Positions 5,765 to 13,255 of a stretch of DNA of 23,858 nucleotides are shown here, in pieces. The translations under genes and the position numbers were made by a program. The notes below the pieces were generated by a model. It saw nothing but the letters and a program-made list of their open reading frames with translations. It was not told where the DNA came from and made no database searches. The stretch comes from Gammaproteobacteria bacterium (GTDB lineage: Bacteria; Pseudomonadota; Gammaproteobacteria; Steroidobacterales; Steroidobacteraceae): positions 1 through 23,858 of the forward strand of contig DAIDKA010000301.1 in the NCBI GenBank assembly GCA_027451085.1, given 5' to 3'. How positions within the stretch are numbered: the first letter of the stretch is position 1; each line of letters starts with the position of its first letter.

Positions 5765-7230
5765 GCGCTGAGCTGCTGGTCAACGTCGGTCCACGCGAAA
5801 CGCGGGCCGCCCTGCTTGAGAACAGCTCGCTGCAGGAAGTGCACATCGAGCGTCCCGGGCGGCGGGGCATCGTCGGCAACATCTACAAAGGCAAGGTGTC
5901 ACGGGTGCTGCCCGGAATGCAGGCGGCATTCATCGACGTGGGTCTCGAACGCACCGCGTTCCTGCATGTGGCGGACATCGCGCTGGCGCGCCCGGATGAA
6001 ACCGTGGTCGGACTGCCGCCGGTGGATGACATCCGGCGCCTGGTGTCCCAGGGTGATGAACTGCTGGTGCAGGTGGTCAAGGACCCCATGGGCACCAAGG
6101 GCGCGCGGCTGACGACCTTCGTGGCGCTGCCCTCGCGCTACCTGGTGTACATGCCGCGTGGCGAGGGCATTGGCGTCTCCGCGCGCATCGAGGGCGAGCC
6201 GGTGCGGCTGGGACTGAAGTCCAAGCTGGCAAGCCTGCTGCCGCCACAGGCCCCGGGCGGCTACATCGTACGCACCGCCGCGGTGGGCGCGCACGACGAC
6301 GGGCTGCGCGAGGATGTGGCGTACCTGGAAAAACTCTGGCGCCACGTGCGCGAGAAGGCGGCCAACCTGCCCGCCGGCAGCAGCGTGCATGAGGACCTGC
6401 CGTTGCCGCTGCGTGTCCTGCGTGACGAACTGGGGACGACGGTGAGCCGCGTGCTGGTGGATTCACCCGTGGTGCATGCATCAATGCGGGAGTTCGCGCA
6501 GACCTTCCTGCCCGGCAGTCCGGTGTCGATCGAGCTGTACACGGGGCCGCGGCCGCTGTTCGACCTGCACAGCGTGGAGGAGGAACTGGAACGCGCCCTG
6601 GAGCGCAAGGTGGCGCTCAAGTCCGGCGGTCACCTGATCATCGACCAGACCGAATCGATGACGACGATAGACGTAAACACCGGCGCCTATGTCGGGCACA
6701 GGAACCTTGAAGAGACCATCTTCCGCACCAATCTCGAAGCTGCCGTTGCCATCGCGCACCAGCTGCGGCTGCGCAACCTGGGTGGCATCATCATCATCGA
6801 TTTCATCGATATGACGGATGCTTCGCACCGGCGCCAGGTGGTGCAGGCGCTGGAAACCGCGCTGGCTGCGGACCGGGCGCAGACGCACATCGCCAGCCTG
6901 TCGCCTCTGGGGCTGGTGGAGATGACGCGCAAGCGCACGCGCGACAGCCTGGAGCACCAGCTGTGTTCGCCGTGCCCCACCTGCGAAGGCCGGGGCTTTG
7001 TGAAGACACTGGAGACCGTGGCGCACGAAATCTTCCGTGAGCTCGTGCGCCAGGGCCGCCAGTTCGGCAGCCGGGAGCTGCTGGTGCTGGCCAGCCAGAC
7101 GGTGGTCGACCATCTGCTGGAGAATGAATCCACCAGCATCGCGGAACTGGAGCAGCAGGTGAGCCGGCCGATCCGGGTGCGCGCGGAATCGCTGTACGGC
7201 GTCGACCAGTTCGATGTGGTGCTTGTATGA
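5761..7230 (+). CDS. rng: Ribonuclease G
   Basis: At 489 residues this matches the usual RNase G length. RNase G is an endonuclease of the RNase E/G family that matures the 5' end of 16S rRNA and cleaves some mRNAs. An S1-like RNA-binding domain occupies roughly residues 35-120 (GNIYKGKVSRVLPGMQAAFIDVG). The catalytic aspartates are D304 in TIDVNTGAYVG and D347 in IIIIDFIDM. The zinc-link cysteines C405 and C408 sit in CPTCEGRG. ATG 5761 overlaps the maf stop by four bases and the gene ends overlapping the next start, so the three are likely coupled. No RNase E-like C-terminal scaffold is present. Confidence 0.97.
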   Translation: MSAELLVNVGPRETRAALLENSSLQEVHIERPGRRGIVGNIYKGKVSRVLPGMQAAFIDVGLERTAFLHVADIALARPDETVVGLPPVDDIRRLVSQGDELLVQVVKDPMGTKGARLTTFVALPSRYLVYMPRGEGIGVSARIEGEPVRLGLKSKLASLLPPQAPGGYIVRTAAVGAHDDGLREDVAYLEKLWRHVREKAANLPAGSSVHEDLPLPLRVLRDELGTTVSRVLVDSPVVHASMREFAQTFLPGSPVSIELYTGPRPLFDLHSVEEELERALERKVALKSGGHLIIDQTESMTTIDVNTGAYVGHRNLEETIFRTNLEAAVAIAHQLRLRNLGGIIIIDFIDMTDASHRRQVVQALETALAADRAQTHIASLSPLGLVEMTRKRTRDSLEHQLCSPCPTCEGRGFVKTLETVAHEIFRELVRQGRQFGSRELLVLASQTVVDHLLENESTSIAELEQQVSRPIRVRAESLYGVDQFDVVLV

Positions 7231-8036
7231 CCAGGGTTGCGGCGTTGCAGATGACCTCCGGCCCGGATGTTGCGGCGAACCTCGCCATGGCCGGTCAGTT
7301 GCTGCGGCAGGCGGCCGATGCAGGCGCTGCGCTTGCACTGCTGCCGGAAAACTTCGCCTTCATGGGCCTGAAGGACGCCGACAAGCTGGCGGTGGGCGAG
7401 GAACCAGGCAGCGGTCCCATCCAGGATGCCCTGGCGCGATGGGCCAGTTGCCTGAACCTGTGGATCGTGGCCGGCACGATGCCCTTGAAGCGGCCCGACC
7501 TTGCGAAGGTGGCAGCCGCTTCGCTTGTGTTTGACGCCGAGGGCCGGCAGCGGGCGCGCTACGACAAGATCCACCTGTTCGACGTCGATCTGCCGGAACG
7601 CAACGAGGTCTACCGCGAGTCGGCCAACATGGCGCCGGGCGGGGAACCGGTGGTGGTCGAGACCCCGATGGGCCGGTTGGGCCTGTCCGTGTGCTACGAC
7701 ATGCGCTTTCCGGAACTGTACCGGGAGCTCGTGGCGCGCGGTGCCCAGGTGCTGCTGATGCCCGCGGCCTTCACCGTGCCCACCGGCGAGGCGCACTGGG
7801 AGGTGCTGCTGCGGGCGCGGGCGGTGGAAAACCAGTGCTACGTGGTGGCCGCAGCGCAGTGGGGCCGGCATGCAAACGGGCGTGAGACCTACGGCGACAG
7901 CCTGGTGGTGGATTTCTGGGGCCGGGTGCTGGCGCGCCGGCCCACGGGGGTGGGGATCGTGACAGCGGAGATAGACCTCGCCGCCTTGGGCCGGGTCCGC
8001 GAGAGCTTCCCGGCGCTGCGGCACCGGGTGCTTTAG
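7227..8036 (+). CDS. Carbon-nitrogen hydrolase (nitrilase superfamily, Nit1/Nit2-like amidase)
   Basis: This 269-residue protein has the full nitrilase-superfamily catalytic set: E41 in LLPENFAF, K114 in RYDKIHLFDVD and C156 in SVCYDMRFPELYR. Its pattern matches Nit1-type deaminated-glutathione amidases, which repair a transaminase by-product of glutathione. Substrate is inferred from family likeness only. It starts with an ATGA overlap on the rng stop and is followed nine bases later by tldD. The rng-nit-tldD order is familiar in proteobacteria. Confidence 0.9.
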   Translation: MTRVAALQMTSGPDVAANLAMAGQLLRQAADAGAALALLPENFAFMGLKDADKLAVGEEPGSGPIQDALARWASCLNLWIVAGTMPLKRPDLAKVAAASLVFDAEGRQRARYDKIHLFDVDLPERNEVYRESANMAPGGEPVVVETPMGRLGLSVCYDMRFPELYRELVARGAQVLLMPAAFTVPTGEAHWEVLLRARAVENQCYVVAAAQWGRHANGRETYGDSLVVDFWGRVLARRPTGVGIVTAEIDLAALGRVRESFPALRHRVL

Positions 8037-8045
8037 ACTTACCTC

Positions 8046-9503
8046 ATGACAACGACACCCAACCGCAACGCCCTGGATATCGCCCGCGACAGCATCCTTG
8101 CCCCCGGCGGCCTGGATGAAGTTCAGCTGTCGCGTGTGTTCGGGCACGTAATGTCCCATTCCGTCGACTTCGCCGACCTGTACTTCCAGCTCTCGCACGA
8201 GGAGTCCTGGGCGCTGGAGGATGGCATGGTGAAGGAAGGCGCCGCCTCCATCGAGCAGGGTGTGGGTGTGCGGGCGCTGGCCGGGGAGAAGACCGGCTTC
8301 GCCTATTCGGATGAGATCGTGCTGCCGGCGCTGGAGGATGCCTCGCGCGCGGCGCGCGCCATCGCCGCGCATGGCTCGCACCGCCCGGTCGCGGCCTGGC
8401 AGTCACGCGCCGGCCACCAGTTGTACCTGCCCGATGATCCTGCCGTGAGTTTAAGCGAGGCCGAAAAAGTGGCCTGGCTGATGCGGGTGGACCGCGAAAC
8501 GCGCAAGCTCGATCCACGCGTGGCGCAGGTCATGGCCTCGGTGAGCGCCGTGCACGAAGTCATCCTGGTCGCCAACAGCGAAGGCACGCTGTCGGCCGAT
8601 GTGCGGCCGCTGGTGCGGTTCAACGTATCGGTGATCGTGGAGCAGAACGGCCGGCGCGAGACGGGTTATTCCGGCTGCGGCGGGCGTTTCACGCTCAAGG
8701 AGCTGGTCGAGGGCGACCGACCTCTGGCGTTGGGCGGCGAGGCCGTGCGCCAGGCGCTGGTGAACCTGGAATCGGTGGCCGCGCCCGCAGGTCCGATGAC
8801 CGTGGTGCTGGGCCCGGGCTGGCCCGGCATCCTGCTGCACGAGGCCATCGGCCATGGTCTGGAGGGCGATTTCAACCGCAAAGGCACTTCCGCCTTTGCA
8901 GGCAAGATCGGCCAGCGGGTGGCGAGCGAGGATTGCACCGTGGTGGACGACGGCACCCTGTCGCGCCGCCGTGGTTCGCTCAACATCGACGACGAGGGCA
9001 CGCCCACCGGCTGCACCACGCTGATCGAGAACGGCATCCTGCGCGGCTACATGCAGGACAAGCTCAACGCGCGGCTGATGGGCGTTGCCTCCACGGGCAA
9101 TGGCCGGCGCGAGTCCTTTGCGCACATGACGCTGCCGCGCATGACGAACACCTACATGCGCCCCGGCAGGCATGACCCGCAGGAGATCATTGCTTCGGTG
9201 CAGCGCGGACTGTACGCGGTGAACTTTGGCGGCGGCCAGGTGGACATCACCTCGGGCAAGTTCGTGTTCTCGGCCAGCGAGGCCTACCTGATCGAAAACG
9301 GCAGGCTGGGTGCGCCGGTGAAGGGCGCGACGCTGGTCGGCAACGGCCCGGATGTGCTGACGCGCGTCAGCATGGTGGGCAATGACCTCAAGCTCGACGA
9401 GGGCGTGGGGACCTGTGGCAAGGAAGGGCAGAGCGTGCCGGTGGGGGTGGGTCAGCCGACGATCCGGGTCGACGGGCTTACTGTCGGCGGTACTGGCAAC
9501 TAG
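8046..9503 (+). CDS. tldD: Metalloprotease subunit TldD
   Basis: This 485-residue protein is the catalytic half of the TldD/TldE heterodimer, a zinc peptidase that trims unfolded or modified peptides (microcin B17 and the CcdA antitoxin in E. coli). The zinc motif HEAIGH lies at 265-270 and is followed by GLEGDFNRKGTSAF. GSLNIDDEGTP and the C-terminal GTCGKEGQSVPVGVGQP are typical. The partner gene pmbA/tldE is in this window at 13256 rather than adjacent. tldD is the last gene of the holA operon and ends convergent with the ExeA-FHA gene. Confidence 0.96.
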   Translation: MTTTPNRNALDIARDSILAPGGLDEVQLSRVFGHVMSHSVDFADLYFQLSHEESWALEDGMVKEGAASIEQGVGVRALAGEKTGFAYSDEIVLPALEDASRAARAIAAHGSHRPVAAWQSRAGHQLYLPDDPAVSLSEAEKVAWLMRVDRETRKLDPRVAQVMASVSAVHEVILVANSEGTLSADVRPLVRFNVSVIVEQNGRRETGYSGCGGRFTLKELVEGDRPLALGGEAVRQALVNLESVAAPAGPMTVVLGPGWPGILLHEAIGHGLEGDFNRKGTSAFAGKIGQRVASEDCTVVDDGTLSRRRGSLNIDDEGTPTGCTTLIENGILRGYMQDKLNARLMGVASTGNGRRESFAHMTLPRMTNTYMRPGRHDPQEIIASVQRGLYAVNFGGGQVDITSGKFVFSASEAYLIENGRLGAPVKGATLVGNGPDVLTRVSMVGNDLKLDEGVGTCGKEGQSVPVGVGQPTIRVDGLTVGGTGN

Positions 9504-9510
9504 ACCCGTC

Positions 9511-9552
9511 GAGCGTCCTGCAAAAGTCCGTTTCCGGGGGCGAGGGACGCTC
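9511..9552 (+). terminator. Possible terminator after tldD
   Basis: GAGCGTCC (9511-9518) pairs perfectly with GGACGCTC (9545-9552), and the following bases are T-rich but broken (TGGTTATTCTGTTT). The 26-base loop is long for an intrinsic terminator. The site lies between two convergent genes, just after the tldD stop. Weak call. Confidence 0.3.
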
Positions 9553-9555
9553 TGG

Positions 9556-10914
9556 TTATTCTGTTTCAGCAGAGTCGTGCTGGGTCTGGACGTGGGTCTT
9601 TTCCGGGTCGCCACTGTGCGCCGGGTCGAGGGCAAAGACCCCGGTGTGTTCACCGGTGGCATTGGCGCGCGCCCGGGCCAGGCGCTCATCCACGTACGTC
9701 AGTTCGTGCTTGCCCATGACGACGACGTCGCCGTCATTTAGATTGTGGCGCCGCACGCGCCGGCCCTGGACGTAGATGCCGTTGGTGCTGTTGAGGTCCT
9801 CGATTGTGCAGCCGTGCTGGGTTGTGGTGACCTGGCAGTGATGGCGGCTGACGAAGCGGCTGTCGATCTGCAGGTCGTTTTCCGGCGTGCGGCCGATGAT
9901 CACCCGGCCCGGACGCAGGGCCAGTTCCTCCACGGTCCTGCCCTCGGTGGCGACGACGAGCCGGCCGACAACCTCCACCTCCATCTCCCCGGTGGTGGAG
10001 CCGGGGTCGTGGGCTTGCTCGTCGAACGCATGCATTGAGTGGCGCCCGCCGCGGGGGGGAAGCCGGTGGTCCCCGCGGTAGCCAGGCTGCCGGGGGCGGG
10101 CGCTGAACTCCACCCAGCCCAATTCCTGGATGGACGTCTCGATGTCCTGCAGCACGACGTGGTCGCGGTCGGCGCCGAAGGCGGCGAGCATGGCCGTGTC
10201 GCACAGCGTGTTGATCAGGCGTGGCACGCCGCCGCTGTAGCGGAAGATTTCCGGGAAGGTATCCTCGGCGAAGATCGGGCGGCCATCGGCCCCGGCGACG
10301 TCCAGGCGGTGCTGGATGTAGGCGCGCATTTCCAAAGGCGGCAGTGTCCCCAGGTGGAAACGCAGGCGCACGCGCTGCGCCAGCTGCACCAGTTCCGGGG
10401 CATCCAGCTTTTCGTTGAGCTCCGGCTGGCCGGCAAGGATGATGCGCAGCACCTTCTCCTTGGTGGTTTCCACCCCGGAGAGCATGCGGATTTCCTCCAG
10501 CACCTTCATCGACCGGTTCTGGGCCTCGTCGACGATGAGCAGCACCTTGCGGCCGGCGGCGTACTGCTCCACCAGGAAGTTGTTCAGCGTGGCGATCAGC
10601 TCCGCCTTCTTCATCTTGAAAGGCGAGAAGCCGAACTGCGACAGCACGCTTTGCAGGAAGTCGATCACCGTGACCTGTGTCTGGTTGATCTGTGCCACCA
10701 CGACGTCGCGCGAGACTTCCTTCAGGAAGGACTCAATCAGGGTGGTCTTGCCGGCGCCGATCTCACCGGTGATGATCACGAAGCCATCGGTCAGCCAGAT
10801 CGTGGATTCCATGAACGCCTTGGCGCGGGCGTGCTGTTTGCTCATGTACAGGAACTGGGGGTCCGGGCTGAGCCGGAAGGGCAGTTCCCTGAGCTTGAAC
10901 AGTTCCAGATACAT
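9556..10914 (-). CDS. ExeA/GspA-like AAA ATPase fused to a C-terminal FHA domain
   Basis: This 452-residue protein starts MYLELFKLRELPF, the usual opening of ExeA-type ATPases. Walker A is GEIGAGKT (50-57) and Walker B is LLIVDEAQ (125-132). GGVPRLINTLCD (228-239) belongs to the lid region. A linker at about 270-312, rich in Arg, Gly, Pro and His, leads to an FHA domain at 318-408. FHA signatures are GR at 341-342, SRHH at 356-359 and NSTNG at 375-379. FHA domains bind phosphothreonine peptides. ExeA works with ExeB to place the type II secretin, but no secretion genes are visible here. The gene begins 33 bases after purK and may be read with it. Its role is unknown. Confidence 0.9.
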   Translation of the reverse strand: MYLELFKLRELPFRLSPDPQFLYMSKQHARAKAFMESTIWLTDGFVIITGEIGAGKTTLIESFLKEVSRDVVVAQINQTQVTVIDFLQSVLSQFGFSPFKMKKAELIATLNNFLVEQYAAGRKVLLIVDEAQNRSMKVLEEIRMLSGVETTKEKVLRIILAGQPELNEKLDAPELVQLAQRVRLRFHLGTLPPLEMRAYIQHRLDVAGADGRPIFAEDTFPEIFRYSGGVPRLINTLCDTAMLAAFGADRDHVVLQDIETSIQELGWVEFSARPRQPGYRGDHRLPPRGGRHSMHAFDEQAHDPGSTTGEMEVEVVGRLVVATEGRTVEELALRPGRVIIGRTPENDLQIDSRFVSRHHCQVTTTQHGCTIEDLNSTNGIYVQGRRVRRHNLNDGDVVVMGKHELTYVDERLARARANATGEHTGVFALDPAHSGDPEKTHVQTQHDSAETE

Positions 10915-10947
10915 ACAGGCGTTCCGTGGCTTGGGGCCGGTGCGATG

Positions 10948-12066
10948 TTAGGGGATGGGGGTGCCAGGGACCAGTTCGGCCATCAGTGTGCGTGACCTGC
11001 GCTCACACCGCAGGGCGGTCGACTCGACCAGGGTCACATGCCCGAGCTTACGGCCCGGCCGCGGTTCCTTGCCGTAGTCGTGCAGGTGCAGGTCCGGATG
11101 GGCCAGTACGCGGCTTTGCTCCGGCATGGTGCCGATCAGGTTGATCATCGCGCTGTGCCCCCGGGCATGCGTTGCGCCCAGCGGCAAGCCGAGGATGGCG
11201 CGCAGGTGGTTCTCGAACTGCGAAGTCTGCGCGCCTTCGATGGTCCAGTGGCCCGAGTTGTGCACCCGCGGGGCCATCTCGTTGGCGATCAGGCGGCCGT
11301 GGCGCACGAAGAACTCGATGGTGAGCACGCCGGTGTAGCGCAAGGCGCCCAGCGCCCGGTCGATGTAGCGACCTGCCAGGCGCTGCAGGGTGGGTGCGCC
11401 GTGCGGTGCGCGCGTCAGGCGCAGGATGCCGTCGTGGTGGAAGTTGCGGTTCAGCGGATACACCGCGGTCTCGCCCCGGGTGCTGCGCACTCCGATCACC
11501 GAGACCTCGAAGTCGAAGGGCACCATTTCCTCGTACAGCAGCGGCACCGCACCCAGCGCATCCCAGGCACGCTGGATGTCATCGGGACCGCGCAGCACGA
11601 ACTGGCCCTTGCCGTCGTAGCCCATGCGGCGCGTCTTGAGCACGCCGGGCAGGCCGATGGCGTGTGCCGCGCGCTGCAGGTCCTTGAGCGAATCCACGGC
11701 CCGCCAGCGGGTGGTGGGGATGTCGAGTTTGTCGAAGAGTTTCTTTTCGCTGACGCGATCCTGCGCCGCGGCGATGGCCGTCACCGGCGGACAGATGCGC
11801 GTGCCGCGGCCCTTGCCCTTGCCCTTGGCCAGCGCCTTGAGCGCCGGGACGGAGACGTTCTCCCAGTCGATGGTAAGCACCTGGGAGGCGGCGGCAAGCT
11901 GCTGCAGGGCCTGCGGGTCGGTGAACGCCTGTTGCAGCTGCGGGGCTACCTGGCCCGCCGGACTGCCGGCTGCCGGGTCGAGGAACAGGAAGTCGAGGCC
12001 CAGCGGGTAGCCTGCCAGCGCCATCATGCGCCCGAGCTGCCCGGCGCCGACGATACCGATGGTCAT
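10948..12066 (-). CDS. purK: N5-carboxyaminoimidazole ribonucleotide synthase
   Basis: This 372-residue ATP-grasp enzyme uses ATP and bicarbonate to convert AIR to N5-CAIR in purine synthesis. It opens with the nucleotide fold IGIVGAGQLGRMM. ATP-grasp elements are PGVLKTRRMGYDGKGQ, LYEEMVPFDFEVSVI and the metal-site segment IANEMAPRVHNSGHWT. A short KGKGKGRG stretch near residues 81-88 is an unusual basic insert. Its start overlaps the purE stop by four bases (ATGA), so the pathway pair PurE/PurK is coupled. Confidence 0.97.
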   Translation of the reverse strand: MTIGIVGAGQLGRMMALAGYPLGLDFLFLDPAAGSPAGQVAPQLQQAFTDPQALQQLAAASQVLTIDWENVSVPALKALAKGKGKGRGTRICPPVTAIAAAQDRVSEKKLFDKLDIPTTRWRAVDSLKDLQRAAHAIGLPGVLKTRRMGYDGKGQFVLRGPDDIQRAWDALGAVPLLYEEMVPFDFEVSVIGVRSTRGETAVYPLNRNFHHDGILRLTRAPHGAPTLQRLAGRYIDRALGALRYTGVLTIEFFVRHGRLIANEMAPRVHNSGHWTIEGAQTSQFENHLRAILGLPLGATHARGHSAMINLIGTMPEQSRVLAHPDLHLHDYGKEPRPGRKLGHVTLVESTALRCERRSRTLMAELVPGTPIP

Positions 12067-12554
12067 GAGGCGCGCGGATCGGGGTTGGCGAGGACTTTCT
12101 GTGTCTGCTGCCTGCGGAAGGCCTCCAGGGCGGACAGGAATTCCGGGTGGTGCGCGGCCAGGATGGCAGTGGCCATGAGGGCGGCGTTGGTGGCGCCGGC
12201 GACACCGATGGCGAAGGTGGCCACCGGCACGCCCGCCGGCATCTGCACAATCGACAGCAGCGAGTCCATGCCGTTCAGGGCCTTGGACTGCACCGGCACG
12301 CCCAGCACCGGAATCGAGGTCTTGGACGCTGTCATGCCCGGCAGGTGCGCGGCGCCGCCGGCCCCGGCGATGATCACCTGGATGCCGCGGTCGCGGGCCG
12401 TGGCGGCGTACTCGAACAGCAGGTCGGGGGTACGGTGTGCCGAGACCACGCGCACTTCGTGCGGCACCCCCATTTTTTCGAGAGTTTCCGCGGCCGGCCG
12501 CATCGTTTCCCAGTCCGAGGTGGAACCCATGATGATGCCGACCAACGCTGCCAC
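12063..12554 (-). CDS. purE: N5-carboxyaminoimidazole ribonucleotide mutase
   Basis: This 163-residue class I PurE converts N5-CAIR to CAIR, directly after PurK. It shows IIMGSTSDWETM near the start, the SAHRTPDLLFEY motif with the catalytic histidine, and AGAGGAAHLPGMTAS. GTG at 12554 is chosen as start because AAGGAG lies five bases upstream and the protein then begins just before the first strand. The upstream frame to 12644 reads through the leader hairpins and is unlikely to be translated. The gene heads the purE-purK unit. Confidence 0.95.
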   Translation of the reverse strand: MAALVGIIMGSTSDWETMRPAAETLEKMGVPHEVRVVSAHRTPDLLFEYAATARDRGIQVIIAGAGGAAHLPGMTASKTSIPVLGVPVQSKALNGMDSLLSIVQMPAGVPVATFAIGVAGATNAALMATAILAAHHPEFLSALEAFRRQQTQKVLANPDPRAS

Positions 12555-12571
12555 TGCTGCTCCTTCGAGAT

Positions 12572-12611
12572 CTTTTGCGCCAAAAGCATGAAACGGCCGC
12601 TTTTGCGGCCG
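12572..12611 (-). promoter_or_regulatory. Two tandem hairpins in the purE leader
   Basis: On the minus-strand mRNA, CGGCCGC-AAAA-GCGGCCG (12611-12594, perfect 7-bp stem) is followed by UUUC. CUUUUG-GCG-CAAAAG (12586-12572, perfect 6-bp stem) then ends about ten bases before the AAGGAG ribosome site. The first hairpin plus a short U-run resembles a weak terminator, so attenuation is possible. No PurR-like operator or known purine riboswitch was seen. Confidence 0.4.
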
Positions 12612-12621
12612 GGAGCGGCGC

Positions 12622-12627
12622 ATTGTA
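12622..12627 (-). promoter_or_regulatory. Possible -10 element for purEK
   Basis: TACAAT on the minus strand (five of six matches to the -10 consensus) lies 67 bases upstream of the purE start and just before the two leader hairpins. No good -35 is found at 16-18 bp spacing. Transcription from here would include both hairpins. Confidence 0.35.
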
Positions 12628-12660
12628 GCGTAAAGACGCCGCAATACGGTTTTACAGGCC

Positions 12661-12695
12661 GTTCGGGTTCGGGGGCGTCCCCCGAACCCACGAAC
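12661..12695 (-). terminator. GC-rich hairpin at the end of darP
   Basis: An 11-bp perfect stem (12665-12675 with 12679-12689, loop CGT) extends further with GTTC (12661-12664) against GAAC (12692-12695) over a two-base bulge. It begins inside the darP stop codon. There is no U-tract, so it may slow or end transcription only partly, or protect the 3' end. Confidence 0.35.
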
Positions 12696-13207
12696 TAAGC
12701 CAGCAGCTCGCGCAGGGCGCGGAACAGCTCCCGTGAAGCCGTGCCTGGAGTGCCTCGGGTCCTCTCGGCCTGGGCGGCCTTCACCTTGGGTTCGAGTCCG
12801 GCTGTGTCCAGGTCCGGCAGGGTGTGCCTGAGTTCGGCCAGCGCCTCCGGGCCCTGCTCGATCAGCCTGGTGCGCCAGGCTTCCACGCGGTGGAAATTCT
12901 GCACTTCGCGGGAGGCGTTGGCGGTGCGGGCGGCCAGTGCCTCGTGGATGGGCCCGAGGTCGATCTTGCGCATGAGCTTGCCGATGTACTGGCGCTGGCG
13001 CAGGCCGCCGCCGTGGCTGGTGATGCTGCGGGCGTCGACAATGGCGTCGTACAGCGTCTCCGGCAGCTGCAGGGCCTTGAGTTCCGCGTCGGGCAGGCCG
13101 ACGAGCTGTTCGCCGAGGTCCTGCGCCGCGTGCGCCTCACGTTTGCGCTGGCCCTTGCTCGGGCCTTCTTCGGGCAGTTCAGGTTCGGGTGGGGATGGTC
13201 GTTTCAT
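12695..13207 (-). CDS. darP: Ribosome maturation factor DarP (YjgA, DUF615)
   Basis: This 170-residue, highly charged protein matches the YjgA/DarP family, which acts late in assembly of the 50S ribosomal subunit. Typical features are the basic start KGQRKREAHAAQDLGEQLV, the LPETLYDAI segment and the hallmark RQRQYIGKLMRKID. The pairing of yjgA divergent from pmbA is conserved in gammaproteobacteria and is kept here, with 48 bases between the starts. Length is slightly shorter than the E. coli protein. It is followed by purE about 140 bases downstream on the same strand. Confidence 0.94.
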   Translation of the reverse strand: MKRPSPPEPELPEEGPSKGQRKREAHAAQDLGEQLVGLPDAELKALQLPETLYDAIVDARSITSHGGGLRQRQYIGKLMRKIDLGPIHEALAARTANASREVQNFHRVEAWRTRLIEQGPEALAELRHTLPDLDTAGLEPKVKAAQAERTRGTPGTASRELFRALRELLA

Positions 13208-13255
13208 ACGCTACAATTCTGCACCATCAGACCCCGCAGGTCAGCGGCAGGACAT

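Noticed and set aside
6687..9689. Long minus-strand ORFs opposite rng, the amidase and tldD
   Set aside because: Antisense shadows of clear genes; His/Gln/Arg-rich composition typical of wrong-frame GC-rich DNA.
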